64,000 nt of DNA from Karstenula rhodostoma CBS 690.94 (GCA_010093485.1 MU001503.1:8224-72223), one strand, 5' to 3'; positions 1-12,324 are shown, numbered from the stretch's first letter. Notes: a model not told the origin generated them from the sequence alone. Program-made: numbers and translations.

Positions 1-1040
1 GACTAGATACCTTTAGAGTTTACTTAGAAATATAAGCTTATAAACTAATAAGGCTAGCTTATTTAATTAATAAGCTAGGTCTAAGTAACTAGAATAGTTA
101 AATTACTTATAGCTTTATTAAATAAAGAAGACTTTTAGTATAATAGAAGAACCTAAGAGGGTATATTTAAGTAGTAAAATATATAGGGAGAATTATTCTA
201 TATTTTAAGTACTAGACTTATAATTATAATAGAGAAAAGGAGCTTAAATATCCCTTTATTTAGGGAGCGAATTAATTAGATTACTATATAAGAAAAGATT
301 ACTAGAAAGGCTAGTTATATACTATACTTATCCTAAATTAGTTTAGTGCTTAGGTTAAGGTATTCCTTATCGCGGCTAATTAGAGCTCTATAAATTCTAA
401 TATTACTAAGTATTATTTATATTCTTAATAATTATAGAGTAGGTTAAAGTAGTAAGCTATATTATTAAGCCTAATTATACTATTTCCCTAGTAATTTTAT
501 AGTCTAAGGTAAATACTTCTATATCCTTATATTTAGACCTATATATTATCTACCTATATAAAATCTTCTAATATTAGTAATTAGAATAAAATAAATTAAT
601 TAATATTATTAAAGATATAATATATAGTACTTAAGTTAAAAATTAATAAGATTTATAGTAGGTATATATAAGGGTTAGATTAAAAGGTTACTTAGAAGCT
701 TATAGAGATTATAGTAATTTTCTATTCTTTTAATTACTTATTACTAGCCTCTAATATTTAGATTAGTATAGGAGTATATAACTATTTAATTTATAGTATT
801 CTAGATTATACTTATTTAGATATATATATCTATTCTTATATTAAGGAATTATTTTAAATATTATATTTAATAAAACTATTCTATTCTAGTTATAGTTTCT
901 ATTATACTAAAGCTTTTTTTAGAAAAGTATAGTAGTAATCTTTTAGTATATATTCTATAGAATATATAAAATATTTTTCTTTATTTATACCTTAATTTTT
1001 TATTTACTAGTAAAGTATTTTATTTCTTTTATAACCTCCC

Positions 1041-1126
1041 TACCTATATAGTATAGAGATATTTTACCTATATAATATAGAGCTTTACCTATATAATATA
1101 AAGGATTCTTATCTATATAATATAAG
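1041..1126. repeat. Short AT tandem repeat, four diverged copies
   Basis: Four copies of a unit close to TACCTATATAATATAGAG recur at a period of about 20-25 bp. They diverge mainly at single positions. No gene is associated. Confidence 0.6.
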
Positions 1127-3126
1127 TAAATTAGAGTTATATAATCCTTATAAGGATATTATTATACTTTATCCCTATTTTTAAGTATCTTATATTTATA
1201 TAGGTATACTATTACTAGTATAAAAGGTATCCCCTTTAGTACTAGTATTTAATTCTCCTTTAGTAATAAATATAACTCTAATTATAGCTTTAACTAAATA
1301 ATAGTATTTTATATAAAATCTAAACCTCTTTATTATATTTTAGTATATTATCTCTTATTTATTTTAGAGGGCCTATTTAAAAGTAGTAGTATATATTTTA
1401 TCTAGTACTATAATACTTCTTATAAAATTATTAAAAATAGTTATATTATTTATAGTCTCTATATAATTTTACCTCTTAATAGTAGATATTATATAATTAT
1501 ATTTAGCTAGCTAGAAGTTCTATTTAGTTAATCTTTTAGTATTTTAGATAATATATAGGTATTTATATTATACTTATAACTTTACTTTTTTATTATTAAC
1601 TCCTACCTTCTTTATAATAAGAAGGATCTATTCTTTATATAGTTTCTTAGGGAAGTAGTAGGTACTAAATAGATTAACTATAATAGAACCCTATAGATAT
1701 AATATAAACTTCTCTATTCCTTATACCTCTATATAATATTCTACTAGTTCTATTTTATACTAATTAGATTATAGTTTATAGTATTTAACTTATAAGTTCT
1801 ACTATAACTTTTATATATTTATAAGGATATATAGGCTACTTAGTATTAGGTTATTATTATATATAAATTAATATAGGTCTAGTAGCTATAGTACTTATAG
1901 TTATAGCTTTAGTACTTTACTATTAGTTAGGTTAAATATATATTATATTTAGTTAGCTCTTATTTATATTTCTAGTACTATTAGCTATTCTATATACTAT
2001 ATAGAGGTAGTAAAAAAGGTCTTTATAGATCTAATAGGTAGCGCTATATTATTTAGTATATATAATTAGTAATAAGGTAGTAAGACTCTTAATTATTAAA
2101 TTTATTATAAATAATAATAGATTACTATAAACTATAGATATAGATAGGTTAGTTATATATTATATATTTATATAAATTATTATAATTAATTATTATTCTA
2201 AGTTTAGCTAAGATATACCCTTAAATAGTACCTTAGTACCCTATACTAGTTCTAATAGTATAAAATATTCTAGTCTCTCCTTTTATATTTACTATCTACT
2301 ACTATTAGTAGTTACTATAACTTACTATAATAGTAAGTATACTATACTATAGGTAATAATATATATATATAATCTAATATTTATAATAGCTAATTAAACT
2401 ATATAATTTAGTTTAAATACTCTATTAATATTTATATATACTAGATTCTTATTAACTTTAATTTTAACTTTAATTTTATTATAAATCCTTTAGATATCCT
2501 TATTATTACTATTATACTAGAATTTAATTATAGAATAGATATATTTAGAGTATTACTAAGTATTCTAAATAGCTTTATTACTATTTAAAAGTATAGTAGA
2601 GAATATTTATATAATTTTATTATTATTATTATTATTATTAGCCTTAGTTAAATTAATTCTAAGGACTAGATATTATATTAGTATATCTATACTATATAAG
2701 TATAATATTATATTATTAAATAGAATTTATAGTATACTAATAATAGCTATTTTAATTATATTCTCTTCTTATACACGTTATTAATAACTAATAGAGTATA
2801 GAATAAAGGGAGTAATATAGATAGTAGTATCTATCTCTATATTTTTCTTTAGTTTTAATAAGAACTATTCTTTTTATTTATTAATAATTCTCTATTATTA
2901 GAATTCTTATATATTAGTAGATATATATTAAGTCTATTTTAGCTAGCTTAGTACTATATTCTTTTTAGTTAGCCTATATATAGATACTAGGTATATTTTA
3001 GCTACTTTTTTAGTCCCCCTTTATTTATATATTAGTAAAGTATAACGTGCCTTTTTATCCCCTTTACTTTATTAAGTTACCCTACCTTATAGTAAATCTC
3101 TATAATATATATAGTAATAAGGATAG

Positions 3127-3470
3127 TATATAAATAAATTTAAAAAAGTTTTTAAATTTAGAAATATAGTATATTTAAATTAACTACTTTAATAATATAA
3201 ATAAAGTAACTCTATACTCTAATTATATTATATACCTTAAATATATATTTTAAATAAATAGTATATTAGGAAATATCTATTTTTCTTTAAATTATAGAAA
3301 TCTAGATATTTATAAATAAAATATTTATATTTAGCTAAATAATAAAGTTTTTAAAGTAATCTTTAAATATAAATAGAGTACTAAATATAATATACTATAA
3401 AAAGATTAAATATAGTAAAATATATTATAAATAGATATAGTATTAAGTAAATAGAAATTAAAATAGGTAT
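3127..3470. repeat. Direct repeat copy 1 in RIP block
   Basis: This stretch aligns over roughly 300 bp with 3638-3946 at an offset of about 480 bp. Shared landmarks include AAATATCTATTTTT and a common end near TTAAGTAA. Copy 1 has about 40 bp near its start that copy 2 lacks. It could be one arm of a decayed LTR pair or a tandem duplication. Confidence 0.55.
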
Positions 3471-3637
3471 TAGTTTAGATATTAATATATATATTAATTT
3501 AGATATTAGTCTAGATATTAGTCTAGTTATTACTCTAAATATTAAATTCTAGATATACTAATAAAGTATTATTAAATAGCTTATTATAGGAATTATAGTA
3601 TATATTTAAAAAAAAAGATATATATTAATAAAGATAG

Positions 3638-3946
3638 TATATTAATTTATTTTTAAAAATTCTTAAGTTTAAAAGTATAGTATATTTAAATTATCTATTT
3701 TAAATATATTATATACCTTAAATATATATTTTAAATAAATAATATATTACGAAATATCTATTTTTTATAAGTTATAGAAATATAAATACTTATAAATAAA
3801 ACGTTTATATTAAGCTAAATAATATAATTTTTAAAGTAATTTTTAAATATAAATAAACTCCTAGGTATATTATACTATAAAAGTATTAAATATAATAGAA
3901 TATACTATAAATATATATAGTTTTAAGTAAGTATAGATTAAAAATA
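3638..3946. repeat. Direct repeat copy 2 in RIP block
   Basis: Partner of 3127-3470. The two copies are separated by about 170 bp that themselves contain short repeats of the type GATATTAGTCTA. Differences between copies are mostly substitutions, as expected after RIP of a duplicated sequence. Confidence 0.55.
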
Positions 3947-3998
3947 ATTAAGGATAATTAAGAGAATTAAACTATTAAATAAGTAAGTAATAAAAGTC

Positions 3999-4020
3999 GG
4001 TCTAGATTTTAATCTAGACC
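3999..4020. repeat. Perfect 10-bp inverted repeat
   Basis: GGTCTAGATT and AATCTAGACC are perfect reverse complements separated by two bases. It lies just past direct repeat copy 2 and may be a residual transposon terminus. No function can be assigned. Confidence 0.5.
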
Positions 4021-4570
4021 TATAGAACTATATAATATATTTATAATAAAAAAGAGACCTTTTTATTTTTTTTTAATACTTATTTACTTACTTTTAGACC
4101 TTTATTTATATAATTTAGATCTTTTTTTTTTTATATTTTTATACTTTTTTAATTATTAGTATAATACTAACTAATAATTATTTAAATACTAATTCTTCTA
4201 CTTACTTATATTTACTAATATCTTTAACTTTTATCTATAGCTTATAGCTTACCCTATTACTATTACTATTACTATTAATACTATTTATTTATTATTACCT
4301 ATTTATTATTACTATTAATATTATCTACTACTTCTTACTTTACCTATTACTATAGAGTAGCTATTATCTATTTTATATTTATTAACTATATAAGTTATTC
4401 TAACTTAATTATAATTATTTTTATTATAAAGTCTAGCTCCTTTTAGCCTTTAAAAACTATTATAATTATTTCTTACTACTTATATATAAAGTCTTTATTT
4501 TTAGTTAACTACTATAGTATTATTTCTATCTAGATTAGTAATATCGCGTTAGTAATATTATATTAGCGAT

Positions 4571-4594
4571 ATTATATATATATATATATATATA
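4571..4594. repeat. (TA)n microsatellite
   Basis: A run of alternating TA of about 24 bp inside the RIP block. Confidence 0.7.
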
Positions 4595-5024
4595 AAATTT
4601 ATTAATAAACTTTATAATTATATAGTCTATAGTTATAACTTATAGTATTTATATACTAGATTAATTATTATACTAATAAAGGTTAACTTACTAGATACTA
4701 TATTAAATTTTATAATATATATAGTTAGATATATTTAGATTACTAATAAACTTATTACTAGTATATACTAAGTTATATTTATTACTAAGGATTAATTACT
4801 TACTATTATTAGCTATTTTAATAAAAATATAGTATAGGTTTTTTTCTATAAAAGCTAGCCTTTATATATAATACTATAAGTTATTTACTATTAGTAAGTA
4901 ATCTCTTTTTTATATTCTTTTTTAAATTATAATATTATTAATATTTTATAATATTTTTAATATTTTATAACTTCTTTATAATTATATATTAGATATTAGT
5001 AAATAAGGAGTATATTATTCTACT

Positions 5025-5085
5025 AGTATTATATAGTATTATAGTATTATAGTATTATAATATTATAGTATTATAGTATTACTAT
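5025..5085. repeat. TAGTATTA-type tandem microsatellite
   Basis: Repeated units close to TAGTATTATA occupy about 60 bp. Confidence 0.65.
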
Positions 5086-5259
5086 ATTATATAACGCGTA
5101 TAGGTAAGTTAATATTTAGTTAATTAAGTCTAGTATTATAAATATTCTTCTTTCTCTCTTATTATAAATAGTACTATCTTTTAGAGCTATTAAATAGAAT
5201 TATATAATATCTCTAGATCTTTTTTTATTACTAGGTAGTTATAATAGTAGCTTTATATT

Positions 5260-5283
5260 AAAAAAAAAAAAAAAAAAAAAAAA
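5260..5283. repeat. Poly-A tract of 24 bases
   Basis: An uninterrupted run of 24 A. It could be the tail of a decayed non-LTR retrotransposon, but the sequence upstream is too degraded to show reverse-transcriptase motifs, so this is only a possibility. Confidence 0.5.
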
Positions 5284-5874
5284 GTAATAAAAGGTACTAT
5301 AATTTTTCTTTCTAATATAGATATTAGGTTAGTACTAATATAGTATTTTAGTAAAAATCTAATATTAAATTTATTATTTTCTATAGAGATAATCCTTAGT
5401 AGAACTCTATATTTTAATACTTTATAACTTTTTATCTAATTACCTAATTATAATAGTTTTTAAACTAAACTACTTATAGTTAGTAGTATAATTTAATAGT
5501 AATTTATAATTTATTTTTCTAAGTATTTAACGTTTTTAAATATACTTAAAGATTTTAAAAAAATCTAGAAAGTTTAAATCTTAAATATCTCCACAATTAC
5601 GTAAGCTAGAACTATAATTTTTACACTATTAAATAGGGCTTAAAGAGTGGATATATTTAGACTTTTAAAATACCTAGATATCTAAACTTCCTATTTAGGT
5701 AATTAAATCTTAGTATTTATTACTATAAAACTAGAAATAGCTATAACTTAATTATTATTAAAGCTATAAATATAATTTTTAGTTCTATTTAAAGAGAAAA
5801 GTTTATTTAGTAATTTTAATATTTTAGATTTCCTAATTAGGCCTAGTTTAGATTTTCCTGGCCCGGATTAATAT

Positions 5875-6050
5875 TGTTATATCGCGTTTTAAGAGCCAAT
5901 TAAAACGCTTAAATAGCTTTTTTTTAGCTAATAAAAAGGCTTAAAAAAAGTATTCTAATTAGGTAATATATGGACCTAAGGTTTAGCCAGCTATATAGAA
6001 ACTCTATTATAATAGTTTACTATCTTATTTTATTTATTATAAATAATAAT
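5875..6050. repeat. LTR-like repeat, left copy
   Basis: Matches 9340-9515 without gaps. Starts TGTTATATCGCG. Unlike the rest of the block it still contains CpA, TpG and GCC sites, so it is less mutated than its partner at many positions. Most differences are transitions. Confidence 0.6.
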
Positions 6051-9000
6051 ATAAAAATATTTTTTTAGAAAGTCTTAAATAAGTCTTCTTTATATATTTA
6101 AGGTTACTATTTACTACTTCTTAAATTATAATATAAACTAGAGGAGATTATACTAAAAGTTATTAGTAGTAGAAAAAATAATAAATAAAATAGGGCTTTT
6201 TAACTATTTAATTTAGAAAGTATTAGGTAGATATTAAGTAGTTAAAGTTATAATAATTTATTATAGTATTAAGCTTTTTATCTTTTTATTACTAGTATAG
6301 TTATATTCCCTAGAGCTTGGTACCTATATAAATAATAAAGTTAATTAGTAATACTTCCTAATTAGACTCTAAAAAGGTAGCCTAAATATTTTTAGCCTAT
6401 AATAAAAAACTATTAATATTTTATTTAACTATAAAACTAGTCTATATTATAGATACCTTTTATATTATTATATTAAATAAAGTAAACTAAAATTAAAAAT
6501 AGTAAATAAAATATCTATCTTTATAATAAAGAAAGTAATATATATAGATAATAAAATTAACTTTTTATAAATAAAACTTATTATAATTACCTATACTAGT
6601 AAAGTATAGTAAAGGGAATATAAAACTTAAATAATAAATATTTTTAATAAATTTAGTAATTAGTATTAGGTAAATAGCTCCTATAAAGAAGTAAATATAA
6701 CTAGTATAAAAATAAATTTAATTCTAAAAAGATTTAAATTTAGGGATAATTATATCTAAATTAAGTATAATTAAAATTTTTAAAGACTTATTTTTATTCT
6801 TATATATATTATTCTTAGTACTAGTTTTTTTATTACTATTATATATACTCTTACCTCCTCTTTATATAAAAGTAATACTAGGTAGTATACTACCTATATT
6901 TAAAAAATAAAATTATTAGCTAAAAGAGGTATTAGGTATAGTATTAGTTATTTAACTAGAACTAGAATTTTTAAAACTAAAATAAAAAACCTCTAGTTAC
7001 TATTTAATAAAATTATTAATAGAAAGGGATATAAAAGTTTAATAGTTAATAATAGTATTTTAGTAATTAAAATAATAAATAATTAAAAATAAAAACTACT
7101 ATTATATAATAGAATAGTATATATAGTAATTCTTTTTAAATTAGTAATTAATCTAATTTAGGTTATCCCCCTTAGTCTAAATAGATTTTAGAATAATAAT
7201 CTTAACCTTTTAAAGAAATTATTAAAGTTAAGAAAAAGATATTATTATATTAATAATAAAATTATAGATATAGCTATAATAATAATATTAAACCTCTTTA
7301 TAGATATATATCTCTATAGTAATTTAAATTTAAGTAAATAGATATTCTTCTATATTAGTAAGAAGTAGTAATAATAAAAATAGAGGTTTTAAATCTATAT
7401 TATTTCTACTTCTATATAATAAAATAAAATCTAGTCTATTATTCTTTATTTAATTCTAATAATAATTATTATATCTTTTTTAAATAATATAAAGATTAAA
7501 CTACTAGTAATTATAAATAGAGTAAGTACTTATTTAAATATTTTAAAGCTTCTAATAGAATATTAATATATAGTTTAATTTTTTAAATAGAAGTATAGGT
7601 TCCTATAAATAGTCTAGATTTATAGGATTTAAAAGTTACTAAATAGGAGAACTCTATTAATATATTTAGTCTTTAATAGTTATAAAGTTTTCTATAAAAT
7701 AGTTTTTATTATTAAATTTATCTCTACTACTTTTATTACTATAATTAGGTATAGGACTATTAAAGGAGATAAAGTATAATACCTTATTTAATATTTATAG
7801 ACCTAGAGATATAGAAGTAGACTAAATAAATATTTATACTATTATAAATTAAATAGATTTTATATCTAAATCCTTTATATATAATAATAAAGGAGTATAT
7901 AGTATTAATTATATTATATTTAGTCTAAAAGAGAATATTAAATAAGAAATCTAATAGGTCTTATATAATAAATAATAACTATTCTAAAATAACCTTTATA
8001 GGGTTAGTTTTATTAAGATAAAGAGTTATAAAAGACTTAGTAAAAATAATAAAATATAAAATATAAAATATAGTTAAATTATAGTATTAGTAGGCCTATT
8101 AATAATATAGTATTTAGAAAAAAATATAATAGAAGTTAATATAAAATATTTTTATTTATAATATATATAATATTTCTTTAGTTTTCTATTTATAAAGATA
8201 TTAAAAACTAGATTAAATAAATAACTATATTTATAGTAGAGTAGTATAGATTTTTAGTCTACTATTACTAATTAATAGAGAGATAGTATATAGCTAAAAT
8301 AAATAGTATAATATAAAAATATATTTATAAAATAGATATTAGTCTAGATATTAAATAAAGATATATATAAAAAAAAAATTAAATATAATTAATCTACTTT
8401 AAAAGTTTATTTTATACTAATTTAGAAATATAATTTATTATAATAGAAAATACTTTTATTTACTATTATCTATATAATTTTAGAAAAAGGGGAGAATAAT
8501 ATCTTCTATAATAAAGTTAAATTATTTAGTTTTATAAAAATATTACTTAGTCTATTTCTAAAGCTCTAGAATTTTATAAAAGAAAATATACTTTTAATTA
8601 AAATTATTAAAATACTTCTTATATTACTAATATTATTCTATAATAATTATATAATATTTAAAAAAAATATACTAATAAAAAAATAAAATATTATAAAAAA
8701 AATATTATATAGTATTTATAGTAGTATATAATAGGTTTACTAGTAAAAATATATAAAATAATAGTATACTTTTTAATATAAAAGGATATAGTATTATAAT
8801 TTTAAAATAGATAAATTTAGAAAGTAATAGTACCTATAAATCCCTATTAATATTAGTTAAAATAATAATAAAAAAGGATATTTATACTTTATTCTATATA
8901 TTATAATTATAATATTATTTTAGATAAGTATATCTATATTATATATAATAGGTACTTTAGTACTAGAAAAACTTTTACTCTATTAAAAGGTATTAGGAAG

Positions 9001-9339
9001 TACTATAGAAATAAAGAATATAAATAATATTTTATAAATATAAAATATTTTAGAGAAAATTAAAGTAAATAAAAAAAATAATATAAAATTACTAAAAGTA
9101 TAGTTAAAGTTTAGTATTATAATAGTATTATAGTAAAAGAATAGATAAAAAATAAAATTAAATTAAATTAAAAAAAAGATTTTAAGTTTTTAAAGTATTA
9201 ATTAGTATTAGGCTAGACTAATATCTAAAGAAGGATTATATACTAAATAAATATTTAAAAATATATAACTAAGTTTAATATTTTATAACTAGAATAGCTA
9301 TAAATAATATATTAGTTATATTAGTATTTAGAGAAATAT

Positions 9340-9530
9340 TATTATATTATATTTTAATAACTAATTAGAATATATAAAATATCTTTTTTTAGTTAATAAA
9401 AAGTTTAAAATTTTCTATTTTAATTAGGTAATATATAGCCCTAAGGTTTAGCTAGCTATATAGAAGCTCTACTATAATAGTTCACTTCCTTACTTTATTC
9501 GTTATAAATAATAATTACCCTTTATATACA
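9340..9530. repeat. LTR-like repeat, right copy; edge of the AT block
   Basis: Partner of the left copy. It ends in TATATACA at 9530, and normal-GC sequence begins on the next base, so the composition boundary coincides with the element end. Confidence 0.6.
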
Positions 9531-9858
9531 GGTTGTCTTTTGGCGCAAACTCGTGTCAGGTGGGTCATCCAATGGCATAAGTGTTACTCCGCGCTACCCC
9601 GAAAATAGAAGAGGGGTTGATTGTGGAGTGGCACTTCCCAGATCACTGAGCTTCGAAACCAAGTCCATCTGCTATGTCGCGTGTATCAAATGGTGTAAGG
9701 CAAGACTCCAAGAGAAGCACATCCTGCGCCCTCGGCGCATCCCTACATTCCTTGCCGTTTGCAAATTTGCGGTTTACGATCATCTTTCATCTCTGCTTCT
9801 ATCACCACACTATTGAAAACTTCGTCTAACATATTTACACCAATGAATACATAATGAA
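9531..9858. other. Non-coding stretch next to the AT block
   Basis: Normal composition. An 87-codon open frame from a GTG at 9553 has no recognisable similarity. I see no supported gene. Confidence 0.4.
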
Positions 9859-10164
9859 ATGGGCTCAAAGACAACCAAGATATTTTACAAAGCCGGGATT
9901 AGGCATGCAAAATCGGTGAAAGCTTATGAAGAGCTGCTTGCAAGCGATATCTTCATAGAACACTTCGTAAGGAGCGAGATCCAAGCTTCAAAGCAGCAAG
10001 TTTTTTTTCTATCGGACTCCAAGATGAGCCCTTGCGGAAGGAGAACATCTAGACTCCAGGGCGGAAGCACGACTCTTTGAACCTGAGTGCCAAGAATGTT
10101 GTACGAACATGTAAATATCGGTGGTATTCGATCTTCGGGATACAGGATTCGGATGTGTGTCTGT
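9859..10164 (+). pseudogene. Broken gene fragment, unrecognised
   Basis: An ATG at 9859 opens a frame whose first 55 residues look coding: lysine-rich and helical, including KSVKAYEELLASDIFIEHF. At about 10025-10035 the plausible continuation moves to another frame (reading on through RAEARLFEPECQ), which ends in a stop near 10116. The frame change indicates a disabled gene, or possibly an unrecognised intron. I do not recognise the family. It lies only 330 bp from the RIP block, where mutational spill-over is expected. Confidence 0.35.
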
Positions 10165-10240
10165 GAAGAAAGAAGAGACCGCGACTCTATGAATATTCGT
10201 ATTGTGTGTGCTATTACAATCACTGCCCAAACTTTAGCAT

Positions 10241-10297
10241 CGCGCCGCTTCTCTACGGAGCCGGCTCCCCGGGTTACCAAGCCCAACAAACTCCTGA
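10241..10297 (+). repeat. Inverted repeat arm 1 (duplicated gene segment)
   Basis: The plus strand here encodes STEPAPRVTKPNKLL. The minus strand of 11011-11067 encodes STEPAPWVTKPNRLL. Nearly all nucleotide differences in the aligned core are C/T or G/A transitions, as expected if a duplicated segment has been lightly mutated by RIP. Confidence 0.65.
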
Positions 10298-10574
10298 TAT
10301 CGATAAGAAGTCTTCAGCCTGGGCTGTTGCTTCCGCCTACCACCTCCAAGTTTGCGGGCAAGTTGCGGGCGGTTGAATGGGCTGGGCGTTGCAGTGAATG
10401 CTTACTATGTCGGGTTGTAAGAATTGGGTGTTGTACGTGGAAGTGTAACTCGTGGCGGGAATTGTGCAGGTCGTCGTGAGCGAAGTGGTACCGTCCGACC
10501 CAGCACTTGGGAGTTCAAGGGTCTTGAAGGAGGCAGGTACATCTGCTGCAGGGTCAGATCACGTGTGGTTCACA

Positions 10575-11095
10575 TCATTCGGGCAGGCACGAAGGTACGT
10601 TCACGAACATTTTACTTTTCTTCTTCTCTATGGTGTCGAAGACTTGCGCCTTTTGCCACATATCACAACCAATATTAACACTGAAGGATTTGTGCTCACT
10701 AAGAGCTCGGTAGATAGCTTCAGTTCCGATCCCGATTACCGGACTGGTCTCGTCAGACTCGGAAGGCTCGTCAAGGATGATGTTCTGCTCAGACAAACAA
10801 ACATCTTTGGCCTCACCGCAGATTGCTCTCAGGGCAGACCACGCATTGTCGTCGCATATGGCATCCGCTGCGCAGTTGGGCCTGGCATACCAGCGTAGAA
10901 TCTCGGCGAGTCTTTCAGCCTCTCCTGCACAGCCTCGTATCGAGCATCTTCACTGAGTTCGATAGTTGTAGAAATAAAGTCCTGCTTATTGGCCTCCTTG
11001 TCTTTCTCGATTAGGAGTCTGTTGGGCTTAGTAACCCAGGGAGCCGGCTCTGTAGAGGAGCGGCGCAATGCTTCTAAACTTTTGGTTAGTAGTGA
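10575..11095 (-). pseudogene. Broken gene fragment, unrecognised, sharing the inverted-repeat segment
   Basis: Read on the minus strand, a coding-like segment from about 11095 runs through STEPAPWVTKPNRLLIEKDK to about 10935. The sensible continuation is then one base out of frame (through ERLAEILRWYARPNCAADAI) and runs to a stop at 10575. A single-base shift therefore breaks the frame near 10925, unless a small intron is missed. The family is not recognised. The first part is shared with the inverted arm at 10241-10297. Confidence 0.4.
11011..11067 (-). repeat. Inverted repeat arm 2
   Basis: Partner of 10241-10297, about 57 bp, opposite orientation, about 700 bp apart. Confidence 0.65.
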
Positions 11096-11330
11096 TCGCG
11101 AGGACGGTTGAGGAGTTATATCAAACGGCGACTAGATGTTAGTGGTGGATTTGTTGGACAGTTAGTAACGCACACGAACGAGTATTTCTTGAGAATATGG
11201 AAACCTTCGCGGTCTCTTCTTTTTTTTCTTTTTTTTTATTATAGACACTCGGACTTTTAACTCCTTTGAGGGCACTCTTTACACACGACCCCAATTTTCA
11301 GCGTCGGAAAAGACCAAATCAGCTAGTACG

Positions 11331-12324
11331 ATGGAGCGGCATCATAAAGTCGAATTCGCCAAGCTGAAGCTGCAAAACCACATGGCAGCAGAAAGGATGA
11401 ACTCCAACCTACCTCGCGTCCATTTCTTCATCGAACATGCCGCCTGCGGCAAATCTTCGTGCTGCCATCCTATCTGCATGAGCTATATCGAAAACGGTGG
11501 ATACCGAGTTGCCGTAATACCTGGAACCCGATGGGGGACCAAAGGGGGTGGGCCTTCTTTGCTCATGCGACTTCAGTCTTAAATCATGCTAACATGCATC
11601 GCAGACTACTACCATGTAAGGTGTTTCGAAGAGCTCGCAGACTTCTCTCAAGAGGATTACTTGGATCGCCTACGTCCGGTGATACAAAGCACTGCGGTGA
11701 GCCCGAGAGGGCTCATAGCAAATTCTTTGGCGCATAGACGCATTTGTCTCGATGCGGGCGCTATGAGACTGGTACGTAAGCTCGGGATACAAGTTCTGAA
11801 TGCTGGGCGCACACAATGTTAGAACTTTCTAAATATTGTTTGCGTAACTCTGGCTTAGCTTAACCCTACCCTCTCGCCCTTTGTCTAATAAAATGAACCT
11901 CTTAATAACTTGTACCCCCAACTTTTAGGTACTCGAATGGAAAACGTTGATGAAGTATCTAATCTATGCAAAGAACATGATGTCCTCCTTTTCCCTACTC
12001 GGCCTTCAAGATATCTTGGTTAGAATGCAGAAAGGGGCACCCGCTTCATATCTGCCGAATGAAATTGAAGCATGGATTCAAACCCCTACGGACGATCCGA
12101 TTGAGCGCTACGAGCCACCAGAGGGGCAGCCCGGGCCAAACGAGGAATGGAACTTGTTCGAAGATCACATACCTTTGACCGTCAAAAGCATCAAGCATCT
12201 GAAGAATTTCAAAGATCTCAGAGATCTCGAGAACCCGCACACTCTCAGCGAAATGTTGGAACGCTGGACAAAAAGCAAGGCGAGTGCCACTATCCTTTTG
12301 TCTTTAGACTTGGGGCTGACGTAG
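11331..12324 (+). CDS. Small PARP-type zinc-finger protein (3' end uncertain)
   Basis: Exons 11331-11547, 11605-11771 and 11929 to about 12324 join in frame. The second intron has a clean GTACGT donor and a TTTTAG acceptor. The first has a weak GTGGGC donor but a good branch site (GCTAAC) and GCAG acceptor. Residues about 34-80 fit a PARP-type zinc finger: GKSSCCHPIC, a hydrophobic strand RVAVIPGTRW, then YYHVRCFEELADF, giving the His-x2-Cys (H76, C79) that closes such fingers. The rest is a helical, charged region through SEMLERWTKSK. PARP fingers in known proteins bind DNA breaks; no catalytic domain follows here. The reading frame ends at 12324, although an intron from 12284 is possible. 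It lies 1.8 kb from the RIP block. Confidence 0.5.

Larger units (their letters stand above)
1..9530. repeat. AT-rich RIP-degraded repeat block
   Basis: The block is almost pure A+T, with no open frame of useful length on either strand. CpA and TpG dinucleotides are nearly absent, while CpG survives at many places (for example near 370, 4549 and 5094). That is the mark of fungal RIP, which converts CpA to TpA, and not of ordinary CpG deamination. The content is mutated transposons: direct repeats, an LTR-like pair, a poly-A tract and AT microsatellites are listed separately. The left end lies outside the window. The right end is abrupt at 9530, where normal-composition DNA begins. Confidence 0.9.
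5875..9530. mobile_element. RIP-degraded LTR-type retroelement (inferred)
   Basis: Two direct repeats (5875-6050 and 9340-9530) align without gaps at a constant offset of 3465 bp and enclose about 3.3 kb of AT-rich DNA. The first begins with TG and the second ends with CA, as LTRs do. Their similarity peaks in the blocks AATTAGGTAATATAT and CTAAGGTTTAG. No gag or pol motif is readable and no clear target-site duplication was found. The internal length is short for an intact Copia or Gypsy element, so it may be deleted or non-autonomous. Confidence 0.5.

Noticed and set aside
1..9530. Centromere or telomere
   Set aside because: No TTAGGG-type arrays are present, and AT richness alone, with visible decayed repeats, does not identify a centromere. 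The block is cut by the window edge, so this cannot be fully excluded.
11331..11582. Frameshift in the G-run of the zinc-finger gene
   Set aside because: A 57-bp intron with a good branch site and acceptor joins GTKG to DYYHVRCF in frame, so no frameshift is needed.
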